Shown: one piece after another, positions 1 through 10,301 of the stretch
Numbering within the stretch: position 1 is the stretch's first letter
Layout of the letters: every line of letters begins with the position of its first letter
Source of the DNA: Siphonobacter aquaeclarae
GTDB lineage: Bacteria; Bacteroidota; Bacteroidia; Cytophagales; Spirosomataceae
Assembly (NCBI RefSeq): GCF_900103285.1
Contig: NZ_FNGS01000001.1
Coordinates: forward strand, 905,158-969,157
Direction of reading: 5' to 3'
Length of the DNA stretch: 64,000 nucleotides
Position numbers and translations under genes: made by a program
The notes under the pieces: model-generated
Seen by the model: the letters and a program-made list of their open reading frames with translations, nothing else
Told to the model about the DNA's origin: nothing
The model's database searches: none

Positions 1-1029
1 ACTTATCCTTCTATATCCTCAAAACAATTCGTTTATCTCTATTTTAATTTGAAAAAAAGGTAAAATAAAATCAAATAACGGCGATTTATCTGGCAATTTT
101 TTTGTGAATTTTTCGGAATATTTATTAGCCAATTATTTCATACATATTTTTCAAATTAGTATCAGTTATTATCCATTAATATAAGATATTTAGTCAAAAT
201 TTTGATCTTTATTTTTTCAGTACTAGAACTATTTATTCGATTAATAGTAAATCTACTAGTATGTTTTTATTGTTAATCTATCTATAGCTAATTCAATTTT
301 TTATTCTGATGACAAATGTGTTAAAAGAAGGCAGCGAGTAGTCTCTATTTTCGGCGGAGGTATTCCATCTTTTTGGTGTTTTTCTCCCCTTCTGCTGTTT
401 TTTTTGCTTTTTAAAGCCATTCTGCTTGGATCAGGTTTCTTCTGTTTTGTCAGATTTATTTGGAAATCTGTTCGTCGTAATACGAAGCAACGTCACACAA
501 AATAAGGATAAACACGCCCTTAAATACCCGATAAATAATACGATTTCAATAAAAGTATTTCACTGAATTGCTTTTTTGCTGTCTATACATAGATACGTTT
601 GCTTATTTCAACACGACGTACTAATTTTGTCACGAATTAAGGCTATCGTTATGTCGATTATCATATAAAACTGACTATCTGTTGTTTGAAGGAACGTTTG
701 GTGTAGTACAAAGCAGTTTTTCTCCCTTTGATTGACTACCGAAGGCCGCTGCCTTCCATTTAATATAGAAAAACAGGACCTGTTGCTCCGGGCAGACGAT
801 GCAGATTCGTCCGTCTGAAAGGAGGCTTTGTCCTGTCGGCGAACGAAGGGCAAAACAGTTCCGTCAACCTGGTTGGCATCGGAACGGCCTCGTTCTCCCT
901 TTGTATCCGAATCAGCCGGGCGTGCCCGGACCCCGCACCCCGAGGGATGGATTCCATCCGCCGCTACGAAAGAGTTCGCCCAGGCTATATCCGCCAGCGT
1001 GATTTATTCTCATTTCAATTTCATGCATT
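1..1029. other. Intergenic leader, AT-rich, no gene recognised
   Basis: Bases 1 to about 780 are strongly AT-rich and carry stops in all frames; 780 to 1029 is GC-richer but holds only short overlapping frames without a recognisable protein. Small inverted repeats are present, for example CCGGGC/GCCCGG at 917-930 and GGATGGA/TCCATCC near 949-963. The stretch probably contains the promoter of the large surface-protein gene that follows. Nothing shows a structured RNA with confidence. Confidence 0.6.
568..601 (+). promoter_or_regulatory. Possible Bacteroidota-type promoter
   Basis: TACGTTTG at 594-601 matches the phylum -7 consensus TAnnTTTG exactly, with TTG at 568-570 (23-nt spacer, longer than the usual 19). 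If used, it would give a 5' untranslated region of about 420 nt before the ORF at 1030, so it may be fortuitous. Confidence 0.3.
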
Positions 1030-4000
1030 ATGGAAAGAATACACCCAACTCCTTTAACGAGGGAACGTACAGGCTCTTTTTCCACTCGAAAGAGGAAGCA
1101 CTTCCTTCTGTCACAACTACGTATATTTTTATACGTAATCCTGCTCCTGTCGTCGGGAGCGCTGTCAGCCCAGCAAATACAATCGGGCAGCGGCGCTCCT
1201 GCAGCCAATTTCGAGGTGGCAAACGGCCCCCAGACATTTACGGTAACGGTGCTCGGCGGCCCTGCATCGTCCGGAGCACTGACGGTAACGCTGCCCACCG
1301 GCTATGTGTTTGATTCGGGCTCGGCGATCGGTTCCGGCGGCCTGACCGTCAGCCAGACCAGCGCTTCGGGAAATACTGCGTCCCTGAATCTGTCCGGCAT
1401 TCCGGGTACAGGCAGCTCGGCCAGCTTTACGTTTACGGCCCGTGCTACGTGCGCGGCGATCGGGGTTTCGGGCAATCAGGCCTCGTATGTTTTCACGCCG
1501 GCCGGCGGGTCTGCGCAGCCCGAAAAGCTCAGCAATGCGTTCAACCTGGTCAATGCCAAAATCAACATCACCCAATTGGCCAATGCACCGGCTACAGCGG
1601 GGGTTGTGGGCGATTCCTACGTCCGGACGTACCGGATCAACAACAACGGGTTCGGGAGCATCGATACCCTATATGTCACCGACATCAGCGGAACCGGTGT
1701 AGAACATGTCAGTCATTCTGTATCTGCGACGAACAACGGCGCGACTGTTACCGTTGACCTGCTTTCCACGACTACATCCGGAACCAATACTACCTACCTG
1801 TACCGCTTTATTGTCAGCAACACCGCTCAGGACAACCACCTTGGGCAAAATGAGTATTTCACGTTCACCCAAAACCTGAAAATTGCCAGTTGTAACAACC
1901 TGAATACCAGCCTCAACGCCTGGTATGGAAGCAGCCCCAACCCGACGCCCTGCGTGCCTCAGAACGACACGCAGACGACAGCGCTTGCCATCAACAATGC
2001 GAAACAACCGAATGTGCAGATTTCCGCAGTTCTCTCTGCACCGGCGACCTGCCGCGGAGTGCCGGTAACACAAACGATCAAAGTTGTCAATAACGGCACC
2101 GCGACGGCCACCGACGTTCTCGTCCGGCTTTATCACACCACAGACAGCCCGGCGACGGATGCCCGTTCCCAGATCGGGTATGTTCCCGGGTCGTTCCAGT
2201 ACAAGATCGGGGCATCGGGTACGTATGCGGCTGTTCCGAGCGGAGCGGCGTCCGGCGTTACCCTGACCAATCCGGTCAACTACCTTACGCCCAGCTGCCT
2301 GGGTTCTGCGGCGCCCAACGGCCTGGACGTCGTCATCCCCGCGCTTGCCCCCGGTCAGGAAATCTATTTCCAATACGATGAGCTCAACTGCTGCTACACG
2401 GAATGCGCAGGATCCACGATTACCGGTAGTTTTGCAAAGCTGAAGTATTCCAATCCCTGCGGTACCGAGGTCGTCAATAATATAAGCTCCGGCGGTTTCG
2501 TCGCGCTGAGAAACTCGGTATTCGTTTCTGCTACGCTGGCAACGGATTTCCCGACGGACATGATCCAGGGAACATCCTATACCCTGAAATGGCAAACAGT
2601 CGGCGCTGATTATCCTACATCGGTATATACAAACGGAAGTACAGTCCGGTATGAAATCACGCTGGCGCCGGGCATGGTGTACAACGGCGGAGCCATCACC
2701 ATGCTGGCCAGAGACGGCAGCACCGCAACCCCTGCGTCTGTCACGCAGACCGGTAATACCCTGTCTATTTCGTTTGTAACGGGTACGGGCGGTTTCACAA
2801 CGACGAACGCACACCTGAAAGCGGTTCTGAGCATTCCCGGCATCACGCTGGACTGTTCACTACGGACTGCCGGAGCCGGTAACAACGTGACCACCAAGCT
2901 GTTTTACAAAGGCGTTTCCTGTAGCTGCGAGGAGCAGGTTGCCTGTCTGGATCAGCCGATTGCCCTGCATTGTCCGTCGCCCTGTGACGCCGGAATGGTC
3001 AATGACAATTTCACCGTTGTCCGGCGAAACTACGGCGCTCCCGACAACGCCAACAACGGGACTGCAAACGGCGCCAGCCTGAGCACAAATGTGCACAGAA
3101 ACTGGGTTTCGCGCGGCGATACGCTTGATTTCACCTTCTACGGAACGGTGGCCGACGCCGGATCAGCCGTCCACCATTTCAAATACGGCTATGCAAAATT
3201 CACCATTCCGAATAGTACCGCTACCCAATTTACCGCGCTTTCGGCAACGGTGAAGATCACCGACGCGACAGGTACCGTCACCAAAGTCAACCTAACCAAC
3301 TTCCCGGTCTCCTATACCAGCTCGGGCAGCAGCGGCACCGCGGTGGTGGATTACAGCATCGACAAGCTCATCACCGCCGGTGTAAGCGGTTACACGGAGT
3401 TTGTGAATACCGACAAAGTGACCATTACGCTTTCGCTGAAGGTGAGCAACGGCATCGGCGCCCAGCTGACGAGCACCGTTGTCAGCACGGACTTTTACCT
3501 GAGCGATGCCGCCAACCCTACCGGAAGTGTTACAGCGGATAAATGGGCCTGTGACAATTTCTCAGGTGTCTACACCCTGGTGGGTTTGACGACGTACTAC
3601 AGCTCGCGGTTATTCACCGGAAATGAATGCAATACTGTCACAGCGACCGGGCGCGCGGGCTCCATTGTAGGAGATAATGTCAACACCGGAGGTCCCGGAG
3701 GGGATTTCTATACCGATGAATACCGTCAGCTGGGTGTTCCGGGAAATTACAACATCACCGTCCCGGCCGGATACACGCTGGAGTCAATCACGTTTACTTA
3801 CTACCGAGGAACGACCAACTACGGCCAGACCTCTGCCTTTATCACGAACCCGTCTCCGGATGCCGTCTCCGGTCAAACCTACACCTACAACATGCGTAAG
3901 CAGTTCGTAGATCAGGGAGGACCGTGGGCGTTGCCGGACGAAGGATTCTATGTGGATTTTTCAGCTGTGCTGCGACCCAGCTGTGAATCGGTCAACAATG

Positions 4001-6339
4001 CGCCCGTCACCTTCACTATGCAGATCTTGCCGGGTACAGCGCTGAACGAAACGCTGCCAGCGGCGAATTTTACGCCGACTTCTACCAGCAATTTTATCTC
4101 ACTGACGAAATCCAACCTGGTTGTTAACGCCAATTCACCCATTCAGACGGTTAACGGGAATACGGTTACCTGGGAAATTCAGGTAGCCAATACCCAACCA
4201 GGTACCTCTCCGAAGGTATGGATGGCAGAAAACAGCGGCAGCACCAATGGGGTTACGATCCAGTCGATCGAACCGATCAACGCTTTTGGCGGGACGGTCT
4301 CGGGCGCGGCGCTTTCTGCGGTCGGCGGTATCTATCAGCTGGGTACGTACGGGCAGGAAAGCCGGTATTACCGGGTAACAGCGACGTTCACCAACTGCGG
4401 TCAGGATGTTCTGCCGCTGGCGGTTGGTTATGTCTGCGGTAATTATCCGGCTTCGATAGATGCGGCGGCGTGCAGAAATGTCACCAACCTGACCGTGATT
4501 CCGACCGACGCGAACCTGCAGGTAAGTCTGATCGGGCAGCCGGTTCCCACCTATCCGGACGGAACGAACGATCTCTGCGGCGAGCTGGAATACACGGCTG
4601 AGGTGAAAAACCCCGCACAAGGAACTGCCTACGATCTGACTTTTACCGTGAAAAAGCCGGCCGGCGTAGCGTATATCGCCAACAGCTACCAGCTTTCTCC
4701 GACGATTCAGCCGGCTACGGCGACGTTTACCGCTGTCGGAAATGATGCGACCTATGTTTCGGAAACGGCAACGGATCTTACGTTTACCATTCCGGCGTCC
4801 GTTGTGGCAAATCTGCCCTACAACGCGGGATACACCATTCGTTACCGCGTCCGGACGGTTGCCTGTGATTTCATCAGCGGCACCAAGATGACGTTGCAGG
4901 CGCTGGGTGAAAACGGTTGCGGTTCTGCCATTAACGGAACGGCTCAGCAAACCCAGACGATCCGCATCAAGGGAGAAAACCCCAATCCGAACGTTTATAC
5001 GATTACGTCGTCGGTGTCGGGTCCGGTAACCTGCTCGTCTTCTCCGGTAACTTATACCTTCTCGGCGAAAAACGAAGGTCCGGTCGCTACCTATGCCGGA
5101 GAGACGGTCCGTGTCACCCTCGAGAAACCCTTTACACTCGGGGCGGTTACGGGTATTTCCAACTTCACTTCGGGAGCTGCGCCGACGGTTACTTCTGACG
5201 CGACCTCGACGACATACGTCTGGACGCTTCCGTCAGGTGTCGCCGCAGGCGAAATCATTTCGTTCTCCGCGCCGCTGACCACTGCCGGTACTCCCGCCTG
5301 CGGACAGTTCCCCGTGAAAGAGCTGATCGCTTACACGTTTACCAGTACCTGCGCGCCGTCGGGCCCGACCTGTACCGGATCGCTTCAGGCCGAAGGGGAA
5401 AACGAGGCGACGGTCATCGACGTCACGAAGCCGGCATATGCCATCAGTGCCTTTACCGGCGCGGCGAGCGCAACGGGCAGCAACGTGGTCGGAACGCTCA
5501 CGCTGACGCACACGAATACCGCGTATGTCTCGCAGAATGCGGTTGTTTCGCTCTTCAAGGATGCTGACGGTAACGGGCAGTACTCTTCCGGAGACGTGCT
5601 GCTGGGTTCTCAGACGTTTGCCGTCGCCAATACGGCCAGTCAGACGTTCAACTATGACATTGCTTCGTCATACAAAGGCAATGTCTGCCCGATCGTGGCA
5701 GTAGTGGATCTCACCTGCGCCTGTGCTGACTCGCTTCAGTATGCGTATGCCTGTAACATTCCGCTGCCGGTTTCCCTGGCCTCCTTCACGGCTGCGGCGG
5801 AAGGCCGCTCGTCTGCCCGCCTGAACTGGGTAACGGCCTCCGAACTGAACAATGCCTTCTTTGAAATCCAGCATTCGCTGAATGCCCGGGATTTTGAAAC
5901 GGTGGGTCAGGTGGCAGGCCACGGTACGACGCAGCAAAAGCAGTCATATACCTTCCTCAATGAAGGTTTGGATGCCTCGCACATTCATTACTACCGCCTG
6001 AAGCAGGTAGATGCCGACGGGAAGTTCCAGTATACCAAAACCGTGTCGGTTGTACTACCCGGCTACGGCGGGTTGAGCCTCCGGGTGACCCCCAACCCGG
6101 CGACGGGCCATACCATCCGCGCGTTGGTCGGTTACGACGACGATCAGCTGGCTACGGCAGCTGAACTGGAGTTATTCACCGTCAGCGGGCGCTCACTCCT
6201 TGTCCGCCGGCTTAACCTGACACCGGGCGGGAACGAAGTGCTTTTGCCAGCCGATTCGTATCCGGCAGGCACATACCTGATATCGCTGCGGCACGAGTCG
6301 CTGAGTCAGCCGATTACGGTACGTGTTGTGATACGGTAA
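1030..6339 (+). CDS. Very large secreted T9SS surface protein with repeated beta-sandwich domains
   Basis: Predicted 1769-aa exported protein. A basic N-terminus with a hydrophobic stretch ends in LSAQQ around residue 48, as in a signal peptide. The body is rich in Thr, Ser, Gly and Asn with scattered Cys and reads as successive Ig-like/DUF11-type 'conserved repeat' domains, for example near residue 180 (NNNGFGSIDTLYVTDIS). From about residue 1577 comes the linker that begins LPVSLASFTA and ends around HYYRLKQVDADGKF, then a T9SS type A sorting domain over about the last 85 residues (VTPNPATG, then PAGTYLISL). The family passes the outer membrane through T9SS and stays anchored or is released. 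No catalytic motif was seen, so an adhesin or matrix role is a guess. The ATG at 1030 is the first that includes the whole signal peptide. A strong terminator follows. Confidence 0.85.
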   Translation: MERIHPTPLTRERTGSFSTRKRKHFLLSQLRIFLYVILLLSSGALSAQQIQSGSGAPAANFEVANGPQTFTVTVLGGPASSGALTVTLPTGYVFDSGSAIGSGGLTVSQTSASGNTASLNLSGIPGTGSSASFTFTARATCAAIGVSGNQASYVFTPAGGSAQPEKLSNAFNLVNAKINITQLANAPATAGVVGDSYVRTYRINNNGFGSIDTLYVTDISGTGVEHVSHSVSATNNGATVTVDLLSTTTSGTNTTYLYRFIVSNTAQDNHLGQNEYFTFTQNLKIASCNNLNTSLNAWYGSSPNPTPCVPQNDTQTTALAINNAKQPNVQISAVLSAPATCRGVPVTQTIKVVNNGTATATDVLVRLYHTTDSPATDARSQIGYVPGSFQYKIGASGTYAAVPSGAASGVTLTNPVNYLTPSCLGSAAPNGLDVVIPALAPGQEIYFQYDELNCCYTECAGSTITGSFAKLKYSNPCGTEVVNNISSGGFVALRNSVFVSATLATDFPTDMIQGTSYTLKWQTVGADYPTSVYTNGSTVRYEITLAPGMVYNGGAITMLARDGSTATPASVTQTGNTLSISFVTGTGGFTTTNAHLKAVLSIPGITLDCSLRTAGAGNNVTTKLFYKGVSCSCEEQVACLDQPIALHCPSPCDAGMVNDNFTVVRRNYGAPDNANNGTANGASLSTNVHRNWVSRGDTLDFTFYGTVADAGSAVHHFKYGYAKFTIPNSTATQFTALSATVKITDATGTVTKVNLTNFPVSYTSSGSSGTAVVDYSIDKLITAGVSGYTEFVNTDKVTITLSLKVSNGIGAQLTSTVVSTDFYLSDAANPTGSVTADKWACDNFSGVYTLVGLTTYYSSRLFTGNECNTVTATGRAGSIVGDNVNTGGPGGDFYTDEYRQLGVPGNYNITVPAGYTLESITFTYYRGTTNYGQTSAFITNPSPDAVSGQTYTYNMRKQFVDQGGPWALPDEGFYVDFSAVLRPSCESVNNAPVTFTMQILPGTALNETLPAANFTPTSTSNFISLTKSNLVVNANSPIQTVNGNTVTWEIQVANTQPGTSPKVWMAENSGSTNGVTIQSIEPINAFGGTVSGAALSAVGGIYQLGTYGQESRYYRVTATFTNCGQDVLPLAVGYVCGNYPASIDAAACRNVTNLTVIPTDANLQVSLIGQPVPTYPDGTNDLCGELEYTAEVKNPAQGTAYDLTFTVKKPAGVAYIANSYQLSPTIQPATATFTAVGNDATYVSETATDLTFTIPASVVANLPYNAGYTIRYRVRTVACDFISGTKMTLQALGENGCGSAINGTAQQTQTIRIKGENPNPNVYTITSSVSGPVTCSSSPVTYTFSAKNEGPVATYAGETVRVTLEKPFTLGAVTGISNFTSGAAPTVTSDATSTTYVWTLPSGVAAGEIISFSAPLTTAGTPACGQFPVKELIAYTFTSTCAPSGPTCTGSLQAEGENEATVIDVTKPAYAISAFTGAASATGSNVVGTLTLTHTNTAYVSQNAVVSLFKDADGNGQYSSGDVLLGSQTFAVANTASQTFNYDIASSYKGNVCPIVAVVDLTCACADSLQYAYACNIPLPVSLASFTAAAEGRSSARLNWVTASELNNAFFEIQHSLNARDFETVGQVAGHGTTQQKQSYTFLNEGLDASHIHYYRLKQVDADGKFQYTKTVSVVLPGYGGLSLRVTPNPATGHTIRALVGYDDDQLATAAELELFTVSGRSLLVRRLNLTPGGNEVLLPADSYPAGTYLISLRHESLSQPITVRVVIR

Positions 6340-6370
6340 GCTAGTTTTTGGTTGAAAGGTCGATTACAGT

Positions 6371-6406
6371 AAACGTGGAGGCATGATGCCTCCACGTTTC
6401 TTTTTT
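6371..6406 (+). terminator. Intrinsic terminator of the large surface-protein gene
   Basis: A perfect 13-bp stem (AAACGTGGAGGCA at 6371-6383 with TGCCTCCACGTTT at 6387-6399) with a 3-nt loop is followed by CTTTTTT. It lies 31 nt after the stop codon. Confidence 0.9.
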
Positions 6407-6515
6407 GGGTACCCGCTCCTCTTTTTTTCAAAACTGGTGACCTTTATTCCCGGTCCTGCTAAAGTCGGCAGGTTAAGTCAGGTCATATACAACAGAATAG
6501 CGAAATACCTTCGAC

Positions 6516-7271
6516 TTAAATGCGGTCGGGAGCGCTATACTTTCCTGCCAAACCGACCAGGCAATACGTTACTATCCCAAGAAGGATGAAAATATACTGC
6601 CAGTTATGAACGTCAATTGAACTATTGAAAAACGAAACCGCCCATAGATAGGGCGACGCCTGACTGACCGGCCAGGACCGGGAAATCGCTCCTGTCATGG
6701 TAATAAGCAAGCCCATACCAGCCGGAATGAGAAAGGAACTATACCGAAAGCCGAGGAAAAACTGAATAGCGACAACGCCAAGTCCGGCCAGAAAACATCC
6801 GGAGCAACCTTCGAGTAACACGCGGTGAAGAGAGTAGAACTGAAAATCCAGAGACGGGCGTGCGATCCCAAGTAACCAGCCGCCGCTTTCCGCCATTCCC
6901 CACAACAGTATATGGCTGAAAAAAACAATCGCGGTGAAAAGGAGAAACTTGACGAAATAAACTACTGCACGGGGTATCGGAAGACTATATACCATCTTCC
7001 ACATATCCGCGCGGTGTTCGATGGAATGAAACAATGCCGAGAGCAGGCTGACGTAAATCGGGAAGACGAATAATGTCCAACCGATGAGTACATGACCGGT
7101 GAAGTCAATCCAGGGATTTACACCCCTGACGTACATACGGTCGCCGTTGAGAAACGCCGCCAGCCAGGCCGTGATCACAACGAAAAACGGAGCAATGGCA
7201 GCCAGCCAAATCACACGGGTACCTTTCAGTTTTCGTATTTCCGCCGTGAAATGAGTAAGAAAGGAAACCAT
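6516..7271 (-). CDS. ABC-2 type transporter permease (bacteriocin-immunity-like)
   Basis: Membrane protein of 251 aa from the ATG at 7271 (MVSFLTHF). A longer reading frame starts 93 nt upstream, inside the ATPase gene, but the 7271 start leaves a normal 5-nt gap behind the ATPase stop. About six hydrophobic segments are visible, with ABC-2 permease character. The arrangement, with an ATPase gene before it and a LytTR two-component system diverging from it, resembles LanEG/BceB-type exporters that remove peptide antibiotics from the membrane. That role is inferred from context; no substrate can be read from the sequence. Confidence 0.75.
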   Translation of the reverse strand: MVSFLTHFTAEIRKLKGTRVIWLAAIAPFFVVITAWLAAFLNGDRMYVRGVNPWIDFTGHVLIGWTLFVFPIYVSLLSALFHSIEHRADMWKMVYSLPIPRAVVYFVKFLLFTAIVFFSHILLWGMAESGGWLLGIARPSLDFQFYSLHRVLLEGCSGCFLAGLGVVAIQFFLGFRYSSFLIPAGMGLLITMTGAISRSWPVSQASPYLWAVSFFNSSIDVHNWQYIFILLGIVTYCLVGLAGKYSAPDRI

Positions 7272-7276
7272 CGTTT

Positions 7277-8197
7277 TTAAAGATTGATACGTGAGGGATC
7301 TGCTGTCATTGAAAAAAAAACCTCTTCCAGGGTTCTTTGCTTTCTGTTTAGTTCGTAGACGCAAAGACCTTCCTCCAGGAGCAGGCGATTGATACGATCA
7401 ATCTGATGTTTTTCAGCGACTGCGACGAAAAGCCGATCCTGGGTAATTTCCGGGATTCTGAAATTCGCGTTTCGGAGTATTTCGGCGGCATGCAGGTTGT
7501 TGTCTGTTTCGATCGCCAGCTGCAAGGGTTGCTGTTCGTGCAGTTGGGCAAGCGAACCCTGAAAAAGCAGACGACCATCGTGAAGAATTGCCAGGTGAGA
7601 GACCGTTTTTTCTATTTCATCCAGCAAATGACTGGATACAAAAACCGTCTTGCCATGATGTTGGCAAAGTGCCAGGAGCAGCTCCCGGATTTGTCGTATT
7701 CCGGCCGGATCCAGCCCATTGGTCGGTTCATCCAGAATTAACAGCTCCGGATTACCGATCATGGCCATGGCAATACCAAGCCGCTGCCGCATTCCCAGCG
7801 AATATTCTCCTGTTTTTTGACGGGCCTGTCCCGATAATCCAACAATCTCCAGTACTTCTGCCAGTTGCCGTTTGTCCGATTGGCGGGCTGATCGGATAAT
7901 TTCCAGGTTATCATGCGCCGAGAGATGCAGGTACAATGCCGGTGATTCGATCAGCGCTCCGGTTCGGCGCAGAATGGATTCGCGACAGGAGCGTATGTCC
8001 TGTCCAAATATTCGAATAGCGTTGTTTTGACTTTTCAGCAGTCCGAGGAGCAGCCGGATAGTTGTCGTTTTACCGGAGCCATTAGGTCCCAGAAAGCCAA
8101 AGAGCGATCCGGAGGGAATTTCAAGTGACAGGTCGTGCAATACCTGCTGTTTCCCGAAACAATGGCTGAGCTGACTAATTTGAATGATCGGAGTCAT
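7277..8197 (-). CDS. ABC transporter ATP-binding protein
   Basis: Predicted 306-aa cytoplasmic ATPase that would power the adjacent permease. Walker A is GPNGSGKT (residues 37-44), the signature is YSLGMRQR near residue 135, and Walker B is LLILDEPTNGLDP near 155, followed by the switch region SSHLLDE. The C-terminal ~80 residues form the extra domain typical of antibiotic-export and lantibiotic-immunity ATPases (LanF, BcrA). The ATG at 8197 (MTPIIQIS) is preferred over the TTG 21 nt upstream because it starts the fold directly. It is first in the operon with the permease and divergent from the kinase gene. Confidence 0.88.
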   Translation of the reverse strand: MTPIIQISQLSHCFGKQQVLHDLSLEIPSGSLFGFLGPNGSGKTTTIRLLLGLLKSQNNAIRIFGQDIRSCRESILRRTGALIESPALYLHLSAHDNLEIIRSARQSDKRQLAEVLEIVGLSGQARQKTGEYSLGMRQRLGIAMAMIGNPELLILDEPTNGLDPAGIRQIRELLLALCQHHGKTVFVSSHLLDEIEKTVSHLAILHDGRLLFQGSLAQLHEQQPLQLAIETDNNLHAAEILRNANFRIPEITQDRLFVAVAEKHQIDRINRLLLEEGLCVYELNRKQRTLEEVFFSMTADPSRINL

Positions 8198-8393
8198 GTG
8201 AATGGTTTTCCGAAACAAGCGGGAAGTAAACCCGCAGAAGACAAAAAATAGACCGGAGTCTGCTGATCCGATGTGGAAGAGCCGGGCGGGCGGACGACGG
8301 CTTTCGTCGGTAACAATGGGCTATTCAAGGCGCGTCAGGAGCGTTCTACCCTATTTCGGACAAAAGTGTACCCGTCATTTGTACCTTACTGCG

Positions 8394-9413
8394 ATGAAGG
8401 CTCTTCGGGAACTGATCAGGCCGGCAAACCGCCTTGTCCTCTGTCTGCATTTTGCCGGGTGGACGCTGTACGGGATCGTGATTTTTTACATGGCTGCCTA
8501 CCATGGCATACCGGTATTGCTGGCACACCCGGGCGTGCACCTTCTGGGGCAGGTCGCGATTTTTTACGCCAACTATAGCTATTTTATTCCGAGGTTGCTC
8601 GGTCGCGCGCAGACAGGCCGTTTTCTTTGGACAAACCTGGGTTGTGTGCTGCTTCTTGAAAGCCTTACCATCGAAGGATACCATGTAATCAGCAGATTAT
8701 ACCCATCCGAACTCCGGCCTGAACGGACGTTGCCCTACCACGAGCAATTTGTCCTACGTTTTTTTGAGCTGGTATTCTTCGTTATACTGGCAGCTATTGT
8801 CCGATTTACGAAAGATTGGTTTGTTCATCAGCAGGAAGCGCGGGAATCGGAGAACAACCGGCTTCGGTCAGAACTCGCCATGCTGAAAGCACAGATACAG
8901 CCGCATTTTCTATTCAATAGCCTGAATTCACTCTATGCGCTGTCGCTCCGCCAGGCACCGGAAACACCTCAGTCTATTCTGCATCTCGCCGGATTAATGC
9001 GCTATATGCTGTACGAATCTGCCGACGGTCAAATCTCCCTGGAAAAGGAAATAGAAGTCATCGGCAGGTACCTCGACCTGCAAAAGCTAAGGCTTCCGCC
9101 CGGATATGAAATGCAATTCTATGTGGAAGGAGATCCATCTTCGGTTCGATTGGAGCCTTTGCTTTTGCTGCCTGTCATCGAGAATATATTCAAACATGGA
9201 GAGAATCCGATATCGATCGGGCTCCGGGTATCCGAAAGACAGCTCTCCCTGCATACGTGCAACCGTATCAACGGACGAAAAACAGACCTGCCGGGAGGAA
9301 TCGGGCTTGCCAATCTCCTGAAACGCCTGAACTACCTGTATCCGGACCGGCATAAATTGCTGCTGAAAGAGCAGGATGGCCGTTTCCTTGTTACTTTGAT
9401 TATCGATCTGTAA
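8394..9413 (+). CDS. LytS/YehU-family sensor histidine kinase
   Basis: Predicted 339-aa membrane kinase from the ATG at 8394 (MKALRELI); the frame is open further upstream, but that part has no membrane or domain character. Four transmembrane segments fill residues ~14-140. The His_kinase domain (PF06580 type) follows with phospho-acceptor His171 in QPHFLFNSLN, and an HATPase-like C-terminus has the N box LLLLPVIENIFKHG and G box GGIGLANLLKRL. It should phosphorylate the LytTR regulator encoded 34 nt downstream. Being divergent from the ABC genes, it may control them in response to membrane stress or a peptide; that is inference. Confidence 0.88.
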   Translation: MKALRELIRPANRLVLCLHFAGWTLYGIVIFYMAAYHGIPVLLAHPGVHLLGQVAIFYANYSYFIPRLLGRAQTGRFLWTNLGCVLLLESLTIEGYHVISRLYPSELRPERTLPYHEQFVLRFFELVFFVILAAIVRFTKDWFVHQQEARESENNRLRSELAMLKAQIQPHFLFNSLNSLYALSLRQAPETPQSILHLAGLMRYMLYESADGQISLEKEIEVIGRYLDLQKLRLPPGYEMQFYVEGDPSSVRLEPLLLLPVIENIFKHGENPISIGLRVSERQLSLHTCNRINGRKTDLPGGIGLANLLKRLNYLYPDRHKLLLKEQDGRFLVTLIIDL

Positions 9414-9447
9414 GAAGCTTTGCTCTCAAACGTTACACATCTATCAA

Positions 9448-10155
9448 ATGATCCGATGTCTCGCTGTAGACGATGAACCACTGGCACTGGAAGTTATTGA
9501 AGCATATTGTGCAAAAGTTCCCAATATCCGGTTAATAGACCTGTGTCGCGGACCTATGCAGGCGCTTCAGGTACTGGCACACACGCAGGTGGATCTGTTG
9601 CTGCTGGATATAGAAATGCCCGATCTTTCGGGGCTGCAGTTGCTTCGTATGCTGAAAAACCCGCCGTTGGTAATCCTGACAACGGCTTATCAGGAGTTTG
9701 CGCTGGAAAGCTATGAAGTCAACGCGCTGGATTACCTGTTGAAGCCTGTTCTCTTCGAGCGATTTGTCCAGGCCATTCACAAGGCACAGGAGAGGTTGGC
9801 TCCTGTGGCCGGGGCGGAATCTCCCGTACTTCCCACAGTGTTTCCGGCTAAAAGCCTGTTTATCAAGAGTGAAGGCAGGACTATCCGCCTTGATATTTCG
9901 GACATCCTGTATGTTGAAGGCCGAAAAGACTATGTGATGATTTACACGTCAGAGAAGAAGTGGATCACGCAACTTACCCTGGCCTGGATTGAAGAGCGGT
10001 TGATTTTGGAGGGTTTTGTCCGCGTCCATCGCTCTTATATTGTCGCTATTCACAAGATAGATCTGCTCGACCGGAACAGTATTCAAATCAATGGGAAACT
10101 CATTCCAATCGGCGATTTTTACAGGGAGAACTTGTGGAAGCTGATTCGCGGGTAA
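9448..10155 (+). CDS. LytTR-family response regulator
   Basis: 235-aa regulator. The receiver domain has acidic residues DDE at 8-10, phospho-acceptor Asp54 (LLLLDIEMPD), a conserved Thr (ILTTAYQ) and Lys (YLLKPV). A LytTR DNA-binding domain occupies about residues 130-235, with the usual DILYVEGRKDYVMIYT stretch and FVRVHRSYIVAI. It pairs with the LytS-like kinase directly upstream. LytTR proteins bind direct repeats upstream of their targets; the divergent ABC operon is the obvious candidate, but no clear repeat pair was seen. Confidence 0.92.
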   Translation: MIRCLAVDDEPLALEVIEAYCAKVPNIRLIDLCRGPMQALQVLAHTQVDLLLLDIEMPDLSGLQLLRMLKNPPLVILTTAYQEFALESYEVNALDYLLKPVLFERFVQAIHKAQERLAPVAGAESPVLPTVFPAKSLFIKSEGRTIRLDISDILYVEGRKDYVMIYTSEKKWITQLTLAWIEERLILEGFVRVHRSYIVAIHKIDLLDRNSIQINGKLIPIGDFYRENLWKLIRG

Positions 10156-10301
10156 CTTACCAGTACTTCCGGGTTAGCTGGATGAAAGAGACGTGAATAA
10201 CTTCCTCATCGCAGATCCTTTCCTCCTCCGAAAACACAGGCCAATTCAGACGGAGAAAACCGTCCAAATCCATCTATTTTCGTTAGAAACGCACTTTTTC
10301 G

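Noticed and set aside
1669..2814. 381-codon minus-strand frame opposite the large surface protein
   Set aside because: Antisense shadow; the plus-strand protein has a signal peptide and sorting domain.
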